DNA of 64,000 nucleotides from Taibaiella lutea (GCF_008629695.1 NZ_VWSH01000001.1:1143990-1207989); one strand, 5' to 3'; positions 42,235 through 52,758 are shown, numbered from the stretch's first letter. A program made the numbers and translations. Notes: a model not told the origin generated them from the sequence alone.

Positions 42235-44355
42235 ATGTCAGAAATCTATAAGATAGCGTTAGCCGGTAATCCAAATAGTGGAAAAAGTTCGCTATTCAAT
42301 GCATTGACAGGGCTAAACCAGAAGGTCGGCAATTTCCCAGGGGTTACGGTCGATAAGAAAACGGGTCGCTCAGCTATCAGTCAAAGCCTTGATGCCAGAA
42401 TTATTGATTTACCAGGTACTTATAGTTTATATCCGAAAAGTGCGGATGAATATGTGGCTTACGAAGTTTTGCTGAATCCCAAAAGCAAAGAACGCCCTGA
42501 CCTGACATTGGTTGTAGCAGATGCTTCCAATCTTAAAAGAAACCTCCTTTTTTGTTCTCAGATAATTGACCTTAAACTGCCGGTTATTATCGTGCTGTCC
42601 ATGATGGACATTGCGCGTACCAAAGGCATTACAGTCGATGTAAAAGGCCTGGAACGCGAAATGGGCGTTCCGGTGGTGGTGGTCAACCCCCGCAAGAACA
42701 AAGGCTTGAACCAATTGAAGAAGACGATTTTGCAGATGCATGCATCGACCTTTCAGCCATTGGTAGATTTTGTTCCCTTGCAGGAGTCTGCAAACAATCT
42801 GATTCAGAAAGTAAAACGCGTAACGAATATAGAAAGTAATTACGGCGCGTTGCACGTTGCCTCCGGTATAGATAATATCGAATTCATTACAAAAGAGCAG
42901 CACAGGCAGATAAAAGAAGCGATTACAAGCTGCGATTTCCATAAAGGCAAGATACAGGCGGAAGAAGTAATGCAGCGGTATGAACGCATCGGAAGAATTA
43001 TGCAGGCTACTGTTGCAGAAGAAAGCCCTTTGAAAAAACAGCTGTTTACAGAAGCGGTTGATAAGGTGCTGTTGCATCGCGTATGGGGAAATGTCATTTT
43101 GCTCGTAGTGCTTTTTATCATGTTCCAATGCGTTTTCTGGCTGGCCGAATATCCGATGAACTGGATTGAAGGGAGCTTTGCATGGCTGCAGGGACAGGTT
43201 TCACATATTTTGCCGCAGGCTTGGTGGAGCGATTTATTGGTAAACGGATTATTGGCGGGTATTGGCGGCATTTTAGTTTTTGTACCGCAAATCGCTTTAC
43301 TATTCGGTATCATTACTTTATTGGAAGATAGCGGCTATATGGCCCGCATCAGTTTCCTGACCGACAGGCTGATGCGTTCTGCGGGGCTCAACGGACGTTC
43401 CGTAATGCCGCTGATTAGCGGTATGGCATGTGCTATACCCGCTGTGATGGCTGCCCGTACCATTGAAAACAAGAAAGAAAGGCTTATTACTATTCTCATT
43501 ACCCCGTTAATGAGCTGCTCCGCACGATTGCCTATTTATGTAATATTAATAGCGCTTGTCATTCCTTCGCATACCTATTTAGGTTTTATCAAATTGCAGG
43601 CATTGGTAATGATGGGACTTTATTTATTAGGTTTCTTCACGGCGCTTATTGTGGCAAAGGTGATGAGTATCCTGATGAAAAATAAAGAGAACAGTATTTT
43701 CCTGATGGAGCTGCCTGTTTACAGGGCGCCAAGATGGAAAAATGCGCTGATGGTGATGTATGAAAAGGCAAAAATTTTCATCTTCGATGCGGGAAAGGTC
43801 ATCCTTATCATTGCATTGATATTATGGGCATTGGCATCTTACGGGCCTCCGGGAAAAATGGATGCGGTGGAAAAACACTATACCACTATTGCCGCTGCAC
43901 AAAACGATGCCTTGACAATTATTCAGTCCGAACAAAAAGCTACCGATAAATTAGAGCAATCTTATGCCGGTTTATTGGGTAAGACTATTGAGCCTGTTAT
44001 AAGGCCTTTGGGTTATGACTGGAAAATGGGTATTGCACTAATTTCTTCTTTTGCTGCGCGCGAAGTATTTGTGGGAACGATGGCTACACTTTACAGTGTA
44101 GGCGACGCGGACGAAACAAGCGTACCGTTAAGGCAAAAAATGGCTAACGAAAAAAGGTCGGACGGCAGCAAGGTTTATACTTTGGCCACGGGTGTTTCCC
44201 TAATGATTTTTTATGCCTTTGCCATGCAATGCATGAGTACTATTGCTATTGTAAAAAGAGAAACCAAAACCTGGAAATGGCCTTTAATCCAGATGGCTTA
44301 TATGACGGCTTTGGCTTACCTGGCAGCTTTTATAACTTATCAGCTTTTAAAGTAA
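42235..44355 (+). CDS. feoB: Ferrous iron transport protein B
   Basis: FeoB, the inner-membrane Fe2+ uptake protein, 706 residues. The N-terminal G domain has G1 GNPNSGKSSLFN, G2 NFPGVTVDKKTG and G3 DLPGTYSLYP. At G4 the expected NxxD reads SMMD (VIIVLSMMD), an Asn-to-Ser change at the residue that reads guanine. The membrane part has the two gate motifs SGMACAIPAVMAARTI and SSFAAREVFVGTM, with Cys in the first. No feoA is adjacent and no FeoA domain is fused. A palindrome lies over the promoter area. Confidence 0.95.
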   Translation: MSEIYKIALAGNPNSGKSSLFNALTGLNQKVGNFPGVTVDKKTGRSAISQSLDARIIDLPGTYSLYPKSADEYVAYEVLLNPKSKERPDLTLVVADASNLKRNLLFCSQIIDLKLPVIIVLSMMDIARTKGITVDVKGLEREMGVPVVVVNPRKNKGLNQLKKTILQMHASTFQPLVDFVPLQESANNLIQKVKRVTNIESNYGALHVASGIDNIEFITKEQHRQIKEAITSCDFHKGKIQAEEVMQRYERIGRIMQATVAEESPLKKQLFTEAVDKVLLHRVWGNVILLVVLFIMFQCVFWLAEYPMNWIEGSFAWLQGQVSHILPQAWWSDLLVNGLLAGIGGILVFVPQIALLFGIITLLEDSGYMARISFLTDRLMRSAGLNGRSVMPLISGMACAIPAVMAARTIENKKERLITILITPLMSCSARLPIYVILIALVIPSHTYLGFIKLQALVMMGLYLLGFFTALIVAKVMSILMKNKENSIFLMELPVYRAPRWKNALMVMYEKAKIFIFDAGKVILIIALILWALASYGPPGKMDAVEKHYTTIAAAQNDALTIIQSEQKATDKLEQSYAGLLGKTIEPVIRPLGYDWKMGIALISSFAAREVFVGTMATLYSVGDADETSVPLRQKMANEKRSDGSKVYTLATGVSLMIFYAFAMQCMSTIAIVKRETKTWKWPLIQMAYMTALAYLAAFITYQLLK

Positions 44356-44367
44356 CAAACAGTGACC

Positions 44368-44549
44368 CTCACCCTGAGGGACAGTATCGGGAAAGACCGA
44401 CAGCATCGCTCAACCTGAGAAACAGTATCGGGAATACCCGACAGCGCCGCACAATTTGAGGGATATTATCGGGAAGACCCGATAGCACCGCTCACCCTGA
44501 GGGAAGGCATCGGGAAGACCCGGCAACGCCCCTCACCCTGAGGGATATT
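44368..44549. repeat. 41-bp tandem repeats with two hairpins per unit (4.4 copies)
   Basis: Units begin at 44368, 44409, 44450, 44491 and a partial at 44532, all 41 bp. Each contains a small hairpin CTCA-CCC-TGAG and a second, best formed in the third unit, TATCGGG-AAGA-CCCGATA. Base changes tend to occur in one arm at a time. The layout is like clustered REP/BIME elements of other bacteria. Confidence 0.85.
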
Positions 44550-44661
44550 GATAATCAATTATTTAGATATTTTTTCAATTATTTTTCATTCAGTTTTATA
44601 TCGGGAATTATGTACCATTGGTACAAATCGTTTTAGAGAGCTGAAAAGGGTGAAACATAAC

Positions 44662-44685
44662 AGCGATGGATATAAATCCATCGCT
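44662..44685. repeat. Perfect 10-bp hairpin
   Basis: AGCGATGGAT / ATCCATCGCT with loop ATAA and no T-run. It is one of several different hairpins in the feoB to 44849 interval. Confidence 0.7.
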
Positions 44686-44747
44686 AACTGCGCCTGTAAT
44701 CTATTGGTTATCTCCAAAAGAAAGGATAGTAAGAAAACAGGCAGAAA

Positions 44748-44778
44748 GTTATCGGACATCTCAAAGGTGTCCGATAAC
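44748..44778. repeat. Perfect 11-bp hairpin
   Basis: GTTATCGGACA / TGTCCGATAAC with a 9-nt loop. Lacks a terminator T-run on either strand. Confidence 0.7.
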
Positions 44779-44803
44779 TAAAAAAATGCAAAATCATAAA
44801 AAA

Positions 44804-44829
44804 ACGCGCCCGTTATTATACGGGCGCGT
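44804..44829 (-). terminator. Terminator of the 1860-aa surface protein gene
   Basis: Perfect 10-bp GC-rich stem ACGCGCCCGT / ACGGGCGCGT, loop TATTAT, followed by a T-run on the minus strand, 20 bp past the stop. Confidence 0.88.
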
Positions 44830-44848
44830 TTGCATTCATTACTATATT

Positions 44849-47800
44849 TTATTTCAGAATCTCAAATTTGCGGACTACTATTCCAGCCGAAGTTTCTATT
44901 CTTACGGTGTACATACCGGGAACAAATCCTGAAACATCAATTTTATGTTTCATTTTATTCTCTGCATTTGCATTATACACTGTCTGGCCAACTATATTGT
45001 AAACGGTTATATGCTCCAGATTCAGATTTCCAAGATTTTCTATTATTACCAAATCTTTTGCCGGATTAGGATACAATGTAAGGTCTTTGGTTTTTCCTAT
45101 CTGTTGTATGCCTGTTGAACCACCCGGCGCATCATATACTTCCACAGTTCTGGAAGATAGCGTACTGTCTTCACATTCACCCATGAGCTTTACTGAAACG
45201 ACATATTGGCCATTCTGTGCATATCTGTGTTGTACCATGTTTCCGGAAACTAAAGCAGAACCATCTCCGAAATTCCATATATAGCTGATAATATACTGCG
45301 GATTCAATACATTGAAAGTATAGGTAGCCGTATCACCGTGAACTGCATTGATAAGACCGCTTGGCAAAGGCCTCACAAAAACGTTAATAGCATCTGTACC
45401 TACGCAATTATTATTATCAGTAACATGCACATTATAATCGCCGCTTGTATTCACAACAAGTGTCTGTAATGTGGAGTTATCGTTCCATAAATAACTGCTT
45501 CCCGGATTACCCGCATTCAAAACCAGTTCCTTACCATGACATATTACCGTATCGTTTCCGAGATTAACAAAAGGAAGCGCATGTACTATTACAGAGATAG
45601 TGTCATAACCATGACAGTTGGCTGCGTTGGTAACCTGTACATTATAGGTTCCTGAAACAAGTACGTTTCTTGTCTGTTGTGTTGAACCATTGTCCCACAG
45701 GAAGGTATTACCCGGATTGCCTGCATTCAATGTTACGGCATCGCCCGCACATCCTTCTTTATCAGGTCCGAGGTTCACAACCGGAGAAGCCAGATAGGTA
45801 ATAACGGCCGTATCACTTTTAGAGCAATTAAAGGAGTTGGTAACTTTTACAAAATAAGTACCACTTGTATTTACAGTTCTTGTCTGTGCAATGCTGTTAT
45901 CATCCCAATGATAAGTTGCACCGGCATTCCCTGCATTCATAGTATAACTTACTCCTGTACAAACAAAAGCATCGTTACCAATATTTACAACAGGCGTAGG
46001 ATTGACTGTTACCGCAATAGTATCACGTTTGATGCAATTGAAGCTATTGGTAACTCTTACATAATAATTGCCTGATGTATTTACAACTCTGGTTTGGGTT
46101 GTAGTGGCATTATCCCACAAATACGCGTTGCCTGATGTGCCTGCATTCAGTATTAAAGAATTGCCTGAGCAGAAAGTGGTATCGTTTCCAAGGTTAACAA
46201 CAGGTAGAGGATTTACCACTACACTGACAGTTGCGGATGTATCTGTACAACCAGCGGGGGTAGTAACATATACTCTGTAGTTACCACTGACACCGGTTGT
46301 ATAAGTGTTTGTATTTGCACCGGATAAGTTACCGGCAGCATTACGCCATTGATAAGTTCCACCGCCGGTACCGGTTAAGGTGGTTGTATTTCCGGCACAA
46401 AGCTGAACCGTACCCGTGGGAGATATGCCTGCCGTAGGAGCAGCATTGACTGTAGCAGTAATCTGCACTCTCGGAGAAGTACACTTACTTCCAAAAGTCC
46501 AGTTATACATTCCCATGAAATAGGTCTGATCATATCCGTTACCGGTAATATTTGCTACCGGAGAAGTGTACGGGTAAACAGCACCGGATGTATTTCTTTT
46601 AAGACCGGATGAGGGTAATGTTGATGTATATAATGAATAGGTTCCCGGAGCAAGTGCCGTATTTATCTGAATAGTCTGTGGTGTTGTTCCGCCACCCACA
46701 TTGGTAGTGTAATTTATGGTATTTATGACTGTACCGCCCGTACCGGTTCCGTTCACAACTTTGATAACACCCGTTTCACCAGATGTAACAGGGTAGATAT
46801 CTACACTTGTAAGCGTAGTACTTTGCAATACTGTAAAATTAACATCCCAGGCAACAGTTTGAGTTCCAATGGTACCTCCCTGAGCTGCAGGAGATACCGG
46901 ACCAACTACTGCAGTGCCTCCGATACTGGCTTCAGCCCAGTAAGAAGTAGTTGCACTCAGACTTGGCGTAGTGAAGTTAGTACCTGTGCTTACTACGTTT
47001 CCTCCTGTTGCTGCATCATACCATGTAGTGATGCTTCCGTCTCCATTATTTGCTGCGACTAAATTTACAGTTCCCGGACCGCAACGTTCACCGGATACAG
47101 GGCCTGTAATTAATGGGTTATTTATTTTAACAGTATCGGAAATTGAATTGAAACATGTTACATTATTACTGTCTTTTACCGCAACTCGGTAATAAGTTGT
47201 GTTAGTAATTGCAGGTGTTGTATAAGTAGCGCCAGCAGCACCAATAATATCATTAAAGTTATTGCTTACATTATCTGATGAACTTTGCCATTGATATTTC
47301 ACACCGGTCTGAGTTATCGACGGAGTAATATTTAAAACCGAGGAACCGGTTTGGCACGATGTTCCTGTTGCTGCCAATACCGATGCAGTAGCAGGAAGTG
47401 TTTGTACCGTTACTGTATCAATATTTCCGCAAAGCGAGGTTGTGTTTAATGCATTTGCAAAATAAACAGCAGTACCGCTTGTACCCGATTTAAAATAAAC
47501 CGTATTGGCATTCGCTCCTGTATAAGGCACCGTACCTGCCGCATTTGCATATAAATTCGTTGAAGGCGTCCATGTTACATTATTAAAATCAGCTGTATTG
47601 GATGTTACTGTAAGGGCAGTAACACCATTATTACAAACTGTAGTGCTTGGCGATATAACAAAAGCCGGTGCAGGCGTTACGGTAGCTGCTACTGCAACTC
47701 TTGCACTGTTACAAACATTTATATAGAATTGAGGTCTGTTAGAGGTCGTACCGGTTCCGGTAGCTGCGCCGCAAATAGTGGCCGGTGTCTGGCTGTCTTG

Positions 47801-50431
47801 TCTGAAATAAGCGCAAGCCACAAAACCTACGTTATCCAATCTGGCATAACTGCTGTTACCTCCACCGTTGTTATTACTCCAGCAGAACTTAACAATAAGA
47901 TTTGAAGTGCCGTCCCAAACAAATGCTGATGAGAACGGGAATGTATTAATACCTGTGGAAGGAATATAGTTTGCAGCACTATAAACAGGATTTAAAGTTC
48001 CTGTAAATAAACCTGCACTCATATCTGTATTGGTAGTAGTACCGATGCTGACCTGAAAACCGGCATAGCTACCTGTTGCAGCATTGATATTAATTCCAAG
48101 ACTATTAATGTTGCCGGCGGCAATACCCATAGCTTGCAACTCTGATGCCTTAATTAAGAATTGGCTCTGACAGCCTCCGTACAGATGATAAAAAATCGCA
48201 TCATAATTTGAACCGACCGTTGCTCCAGCGCCCAGAATACCGCTGTTAGGAGATTCTGCCGCCACATAAAAATTGGTGCTATTACTTATTACCGGAGTTG
48301 TAAAGTTGGTTCCAGTACCTAATGGTGTAGTATTATTTGCTGAAGCGTACCATTTTAAAGTAGTCCCCGCATTACCTGTAGCTGAGAGACTTAAGGTTCC
48401 CGCACCACATCTGGTTGCAGGTGTAACAGATAAAACGTTATTGGTAAAAGTTACCTGAACGGGTGTTGATATCGCCGAAGCAGGCCCGTTTGCACAAGTA
48501 ACTTTACATCTGTAGTACGCAGACTGACCGGGTGTAATGGTATAGGTAGCGCCAGTTGCACCTACGCTGTCTACATAAGTTCCGCCCAATGTGGAGGAAG
48601 CTTGCCATTGATAAGTTACGCCAGTACCTGCGGTTGCATTGGAAAGAGAAAGCGTTGTATTGTAACCCGAACATAACGGAATATTGGAAGCCAAAGTAGC
48701 TCCGGGATTTGGAGTAGTACAAGTATAAGCAACATTTCCGTCAAATTCATCTGCGCCTATATCTGGTGCAGTACCAAAACCAAATGTTGATGGCCCGGGC
48801 CTTGTCTGGTTGTCGTAGTCAACCGATACTCCTGTGACAGCAACAGGCGCGCCTCCTGATTCAAGGAAAGATACCGTACCATTGGGTATGTGGAGATCAG
48901 TAGCAGAAGTAAAAAGCGGATTTTCACTTTGTGCCAAACCGTCTTTACCTGTAGCCTGCTGCCAGTCTGAAACAGTAGCTCTTGCAGCACCATAGTATCC
49001 TACTTTTGAAAGCGAAGCATTCGGGTAATTATTATTGTTAACAGCAGCAGCAGAAATATTGCCGCTTGCACTTGTAATAACGCCATACGCTGCAGTACTT
49101 GCAGCGCCCTGATTGTTTATTAAAACATTGTTCAATAACTGACTCAGTACAGCAGAGGAAGAAGTTAAATTAATACATGCTGAAACCGGATTACTGGTAC
49201 CGTAGGTAGTTTTGTTTGCTTTGTTTAAAACAATCGTATTGTTTACAATTTTTGTTCCTGTCGAACCTGTGGAGATGTAAATCCCGTAGTTCTGATACGA
49301 TGTAGTTAATGAAGTTGAATAATTCTGAGCCGTAATGTCTCTGATGAAATTATTGTAGATAAATACGCCGGTAACGCTTGCGACAATTCCTATGCCATAT
49401 GCTCCGTAACCACTGGTAGAAGAGTTGGCAATATCATGAATATTGTTATTGCGGATAATTACTGCATTTGCAGAAGTGTTTAAATATATTCCCGAAGGAT
49501 TAGCGCTAAATCCTGTACCATAATCTCCACCCTGTATATCGTTGCCATCTACTACAGCTGCCCCCGTACTGGCTGCAGATGTATAGGAAAGGTTAATACC
49601 GTATAGTCCTACGTTATTGGCGGCAGTACTGCTACCGATAATGTTATTCAATATCTGTATACCGGTATTATAATAAGAAGTCGAATTACCGATAGCATGA
49701 ATTCCATAATAACATCTTGTAATAAGGTTATTCTGAATTATCGTGTTAATGCTCGAATACGCTCCGGTAGAAGAGCTGGAGGTACTCACACCATTCGAAA
49801 ATTGAATGCCATAATTTGTGGTAGTACTTGTAGCTGAACTTCTGGAACCTGTGATAATACAATTCTTTATGGTATTATTATCTGCTCCATCCGTTCCTGA
49901 TGAGGAATTTGAGGAAAGACGGATACAAGCAACGCCGGATGTAGTAACAGAAGCAGCTACGATACTAAGGTTTTGAGTACCTGCCGTCAAAGGGTCATCC
50001 CCGTCAATGGTAACGTTATCTGCACCGGCTAATTCTATAATACCTCTGCTTGCTGCCGGAGCAGCATCGGAATTTATAGTCACATTGCCTGAAGGCTTAA
50101 TAGTTACAGCAGAAAAACTTGAACCAGCAGTTCCTGATGCCAACAACGGTACAGGTGTAGCCGGCTCTGTGGTATTTGCCGTAACAGTTATTGCAATAAC
50201 GCCCGTATGTGTTCCTGCATTGATAGCTGCGAAGGCACCGTTAAGGGTTGTGTAAGTACCGGAAACAGTACCGCCGCTTGCTGTTAAAGATACTTGAGCC
50301 AAAGCTTTATCGGTTGTAGTAATTAACAATCCGACACACAAAGCTAATCCCGACACTATTGACTTCCTGACAGATCCGGACTTCTTTAAATGATGAAATA
50401 GCACACTAATAGTTGAATACAAAACTTTCAT
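44849..50431 (-). CDS. Giant T9SS-secreted surface protein (beta-helix, Ig-like repeats, PKD)
   Basis: A 1860-residue protein. The signal peptide ends near TTTDKALAQ. Residues about 50-560 are a right-handed beta-helix (repeated IxNNxI pattern such as GIQILNNIIG, IIRNNNIHDIANS). Ig-like and GEVED-type domains follow (about 570-1430). Then come four tandem repeats of about 70 residues with the pattern VVNLGNDTTFCSGNSLILNA, YLWDN and VVNTSGNYYVRVTNS. A PKD-like segment (YIWNFGDGSALVSGNMVQHR) and a T9SS type A domain (DLTLYPNPAKDLVIIENLGN) end it. Surface adhesion or polysaccharide binding is likely but unproven. The 989-aa protein at 54821 carries related repeats. Confidence 0.85.
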   Translation of the reverse strand: MKVLYSTISVLFHHLKKSGSVRKSIVSGLALCVGLLITTTDKALAQVSLTASGGTVSGTYTTLNGAFAAINAGTHTGVIAITVTANTTEPATPVPLLASGTAGSSFSAVTIKPSGNVTINSDAAPAASRGIIELAGADNVTIDGDDPLTAGTQNLSIVAASVTTSGVACIRLSSNSSSGTDGADNNTIKNCIITGSRSSATSTTTNYGIQFSNGVSTSSSSTGAYSSINTIIQNNLITRCYYGIHAIGNSTSYYNTGIQILNNIIGSSTAANNVGLYGINLSYTSAASTGAAVVDGNDIQGGDYGTGFSANPSGIYLNTSANAVIIRNNNIHDIANSSTSGYGAYGIGIVASVTGVFIYNNFIRDITAQNYSTSLTTSYQNYGIYISTGSTGTKIVNNTIVLNKANKTTYGTSNPVSACINLTSSSAVLSQLLNNVLINNQGAASTAAYGVITSASGNISAAAVNNNNYPNASLSKVGYYGAARATVSDWQQATGKDGLAQSENPLFTSATDLHIPNGTVSFLESGGAPVAVTGVSVDYDNQTRPGPSTFGFGTAPDIGADEFDGNVAYTCTTPNPGATLASNIPLCSGYNTTLSLSNATAGTGVTYQWQASSTLGGTYVDSVGATGATYTITPGQSAYYRCKVTCANGPASAISTPVQVTFTNNVLSVTPATRCGAGTLSLSATGNAGTTLKWYASANNTTPLGTGTNFTTPVISNSTNFYVAAESPNSGILGAGATVGSNYDAIFYHLYGGCQSQFLIKASELQAMGIAAGNINSLGININAATGSYAGFQVSIGTTTNTDMSAGLFTGTLNPVYSAANYIPSTGINTFPFSSAFVWDGTSNLIVKFCWSNNNGGGNSSYARLDNVGFVACAYFRQDSQTPATICGAATGTGTTSNRPQFYINVCNSARVAVAATVTPAPAFVISPSTTVCNNGVTALTVTSNTADFNNVTWTPSTNLYANAAGTVPYTGANANTVYFKSGTSGTAVYFANALNTTSLCGNIDTVTVQTLPATASVLAATGTSCQTGSSVLNITPSITQTGVKYQWQSSSDNVSNNFNDIIGAAGATYTTPAITNTTYYRVAVKDSNNVTCFNSISDTVKINNPLITGPVSGERCGPGTVNLVAANNGDGSITTWYDAATGGNVVSTGTNFTTPSLSATTSYWAEASIGGTAVVGPVSPAAQGGTIGTQTVAWDVNFTVLQSTTLTSVDIYPVTSGETGVIKVVNGTGTGGTVINTINYTTNVGGGTTPQTIQINTALAPGTYSLYTSTLPSSGLKRNTSGAVYPYTSPVANITGNGYDQTYFMGMYNWTFGSKCTSPRVQITATVNAAPTAGISPTGTVQLCAGNTTTLTGTGGGTYQWRNAAGNLSGANTNTYTTGVSGNYRVYVTTPAGCTDTSATVSVVVNPLPVVNLGNDTTFCSGNSLILNAGTSGNAYLWDNATTTQTRVVNTSGNYYVRVTNSFNCIKRDTIAVTVNPTPVVNIGNDAFVCTGVSYTMNAGNAGATYHWDDNSIAQTRTVNTSGTYFVKVTNSFNCSKSDTAVITYLASPVVNLGPDKEGCAGDAVTLNAGNPGNTFLWDNGSTQQTRNVLVSGTYNVQVTNAANCHGYDTISVIVHALPFVNLGNDTVICHGKELVLNAGNPGSSYLWNDNSTLQTLVVNTSGDYNVHVTDNNNCVGTDAINVFVRPLPSGLINAVHGDTATYTFNVLNPQYIISYIWNFGDGSALVSGNMVQHRYAQNGQYVVSVKLMGECEDSTLSSRTVEVYDAPGGSTGIQQIGKTKDLTLYPNPAKDLVIIENLGNLNLEHITVYNIVGQTVYNANAENKMKHKIDVSGFVPGMYTVRIETSAGIVVRKFEILK

Positions 50432-50733
50432 ACAAGCTTAAAATAATTATTAAAATGAAACTTAAAAAAAATTGAGTGATTGATGATGTGGATGCACAAT
50501 TATGAGTGATTGTTTATTCCTCCGTGCCCGATAATTCTTAGTAAATAGGTTTGTTGCCGAAATCTTTTCTTAAAACATAACCCTTAAAGGATTGCCGAAC
50601 AAAATCATTCTGATCTATTGAATATTAATTTATTTCTTAAAAAAAAGCCAAAATAATAAAATTAAGTCATTCAGGGAACCTGCAATCGCAAAAACAACAT
50701 TTAGATGTAGGACGAGCAAATATAACAAAAAAA

Positions 50734-50762
50734 TGACCGATCCTGTACGAATCGGTCATTAC
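50734..50762 (-). terminator. Terminator of mtaB
   Basis: Stem AATGACCGAT / ATCGGTCATT with an 8- to 9-nt loop and seven T on the minus strand. The rest of the interval 50432-50821 is AT-rich leader of the surface protein gene with no gene seen. Confidence 0.82.
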
Positions 50763-50821
50763 AACAGTTATGCCACAAAACACTTATTATTTTTTAAAGA
50801 CAAGTGTACTATATATTTTTA

Positions 50822-52090
50822 TCATTGCATTTGCCAGTCAACGATTGCATTCACCCATTCTTTACGGTAAGGCGTTTTTATCTTGATATAATTGTCTGTA
50901 AATCCTTCCATCATGCCGTTCTTATCAGCGCTTTCAAACAAAACTTTACGGTTTGCACCCATTTGTTGCTGCGTAAAATATTGCATTTTCTGATAAGATA
51001 AATTTCTCAGAATTTTATTACGTTCATGACGAATATGCATTGGTACGGCATTTTCCATTTCCATGGCCAGAGTGTTTGCTCTCTCGGAATAGGTAAATAC
51101 ATGGAAGTAACTCACATCCAGCGCATGCAGAAATTCAAAAGTTTCCTGAAACAACACCTCTGTTTCGCCCGGAAAACCAACTATTACATCCACACCAATG
51201 CAACAATGCGGCATTAATTCTTTGATGCGCGTAATCCTGTCGGCATATAATTCCCTGCGGTAACGGCGGCGCATTTCTCCCAAAATCTCGTTGCTGCCAC
51301 TTTGCAACGGAATATGGAAATGAGGCATAAAACGTTTGCTTGCTGCGACAAAATCGATGATTTCATTACTCAATAAATTCGGTTCGATAGATGAAATCCT
51401 ATAACGGTCTACGCCTTCGGTCTCATCCAATACCTGCACCAACTCAAAGAAAGATTCTTCTCTTTTCTTTCCGCCATTCGTACCTTTTCCAAAATCCCCC
51501 AGATTGATCCCCGTAAGTACAATTTCTTTTGTGCCGGTTTGCGCAAGCTCTTTTACATTTGCGATAACACCTTCAATACTGTCGCTACGGCTATGTCCAC
51601 GAGCCAACGGAATGGTACAGAAACTGCAATTATAATCGCAACCATCCTGCACTTTCAAAAAAGTACGTGTACGGTCGTTAAGAGAATAAGAAGCATGAAA
51701 TCCTTCTACATCTTCAATTTCGCAACTGCAGATTTTAGCACTGTCTCCTTTTGATAATTCACGAAGATGTTCGGCAATGTTAAATTTTTCTGCAGCACCT
51801 AAAACCAAGTCAACACCTTCAATTTCCGCAATTTCCTTTGGCTTCAACTGAGCATAGCACCCGGTAATCACCACCAGAGATTCCGGTGAGCGGCGCTGAA
51901 TGCGGCGCACCAGCTGCCGGCATTCTTTGTCTGCGTTTTCAGTTACAGAGCAAGTATTGATGACATACACATCGGCCTCTTCCTCAAAATCTTTCTTCAA
52001 AAAACCTTCAGCCTCCAGAGTTCTGCTAAGTGTAGATGTCTCGGAGAAGTTAAGCTTACAGCCTAAGGTATGGAATGCTACTGATTTCAA
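50822..52090 (-). CDS. mtaB: tRNA t6A37 methylthiotransferase MtaB
   Basis: A radical SAM enzyme that adds a methylthio group to t6A at tRNA position 37. The 422-residue length and domain order fit: UPF0004 domain (HTLGCKLNFSETSTLSRTLE; INTCSVTENADKECRQLVRR; ITGCYAQLKP) with the three Cys that bind the first cluster, then the radical SAM motif CDYNCSFCTIPLARGHSRSD (CxxxCxxC), and a C-terminal TRAM-like end. The GCKLN opening is typical of MtaB rather than MiaB (GCQMN) or RimO. Confidence 0.92.
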   Translation of the reverse strand: MKSVAFHTLGCKLNFSETSTLSRTLEAEGFLKKDFEEEADVYVINTCSVTENADKECRQLVRRIQRRSPESLVVITGCYAQLKPKEIAEIEGVDLVLGAAEKFNIAEHLRELSKGDSAKICSCEIEDVEGFHASYSLNDRTRTFLKVQDGCDYNCSFCTIPLARGHSRSDSIEGVIANVKELAQTGTKEIVLTGINLGDFGKGTNGGKKREESFFELVQVLDETEGVDRYRISSIEPNLLSNEIIDFVAASKRFMPHFHIPLQSGSNEILGEMRRRYRRELYADRITRIKELMPHCCIGVDVIVGFPGETEVLFQETFEFLHALDVSYFHVFTYSERANTLAMEMENAVPMHIRHERNKILRNLSYQKMQYFTQQQMGANRKVLFESADKNGMMEGFTDNYIKIKTPYRKEWVNAIVDWQMQ

Positions 52091-52116
52091 TTTCTATAAA
52101 TAATTAAAAAGGAAAA

Positions 52117-52160
52117 AGTCAAAATTAAAAACAAGGCAAGCCTGATTTTTAATTTTGACT
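52117..52160 (-). terminator. Terminator of the DUF6580-like gene
   Basis: Perfect 15-bp arms AGTCAAAATTAAAAA / TTTTTAATTTTGACT around a 14-nt loop. Confidence 0.75.
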
Positions 52161-52176
52161 CTTGAAACTATATTGA

Positions 52177-52758
52177 TTAAGCAACTGCTTTAGTTGCCAT
52201 TACTTTGTTTTTAATTAACGCATAAGCACCAAAAAGGATACCGCTAAAAAGCACATCGCCAATAATTCCGTTTAAAAACAATTCTGTTGCAAACTCGTTC
52301 CTGTAAAATGGTATAGCAGCAATATATGTAGCTGTCAGACCTTGTAATCCGCCACCATAATATCCGCTAAGAAAAACACCAAAATTGGAAACTAACCAGA
52401 ATAATAAGGAACCGCCGATTGTAAATCCTAAAACATTTGCGGCATTTACTTTCTTCATAAAAATACCCAATAATACAACCAATGCCATTCCTCCGTAAAC
52501 AAAGAATTGACTAATACCATAGAAGCCGTTTTGATGCACTAACTGCAGGTATATATCTGAAATTAAATAAGCAGTCAAAGGCAAAATGAAGGCGTAAGAC
52601 TTACGTTTCAATACTGCGCCGCTAAATAAGCTCATGGCTACCATTGGCCCGAAATGATACCAATGCATTTCTGCGTTCAGAATTCTGGATGCTACGGCAA
52701 CAAGTATCAACGCGATACACAATAGAAGGCTACGGCTATTATTTTCTTTCATATTCAT
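52177..52758 (-). CDS. Integral membrane protein (DUF6580-like)
   Basis: A 193-residue protein with five to six membrane helices. The motif MHWYHFGPMVAMSLFSGAVL and NFGVFLSGYYGGGLQGLTAT, then AAIPFYRNEFATELFLNGII, fit a family annotated as putative transport proteins resembling ECF-type S components. The substrate is not known. It is monocistronic, with its own terminator. Confidence 0.65.
   Translation of the reverse strand: MNMKENNSRSLLLCIALILVAVASRILNAEMHWYHFGPMVAMSLFSGAVLKRKSYAFILPLTAYLISDIYLQLVHQNGFYGISQFFVYGGMALVVLLGIFMKKVNAANVLGFTIGGSLLFWLVSNFGVFLSGYYGGGLQGLTATYIAAIPFYRNEFATELFLNGIIGDVLFSGILFGAYALIKNKVMATKAVA

Noticed and set aside
44849-50431. Many plus-strand frames within the giant surface gene
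   Set aside because: They are mirror frames of a repetitive Thr/Ser/Asn-rich coding sequence and have no promoters or protein-like domains.
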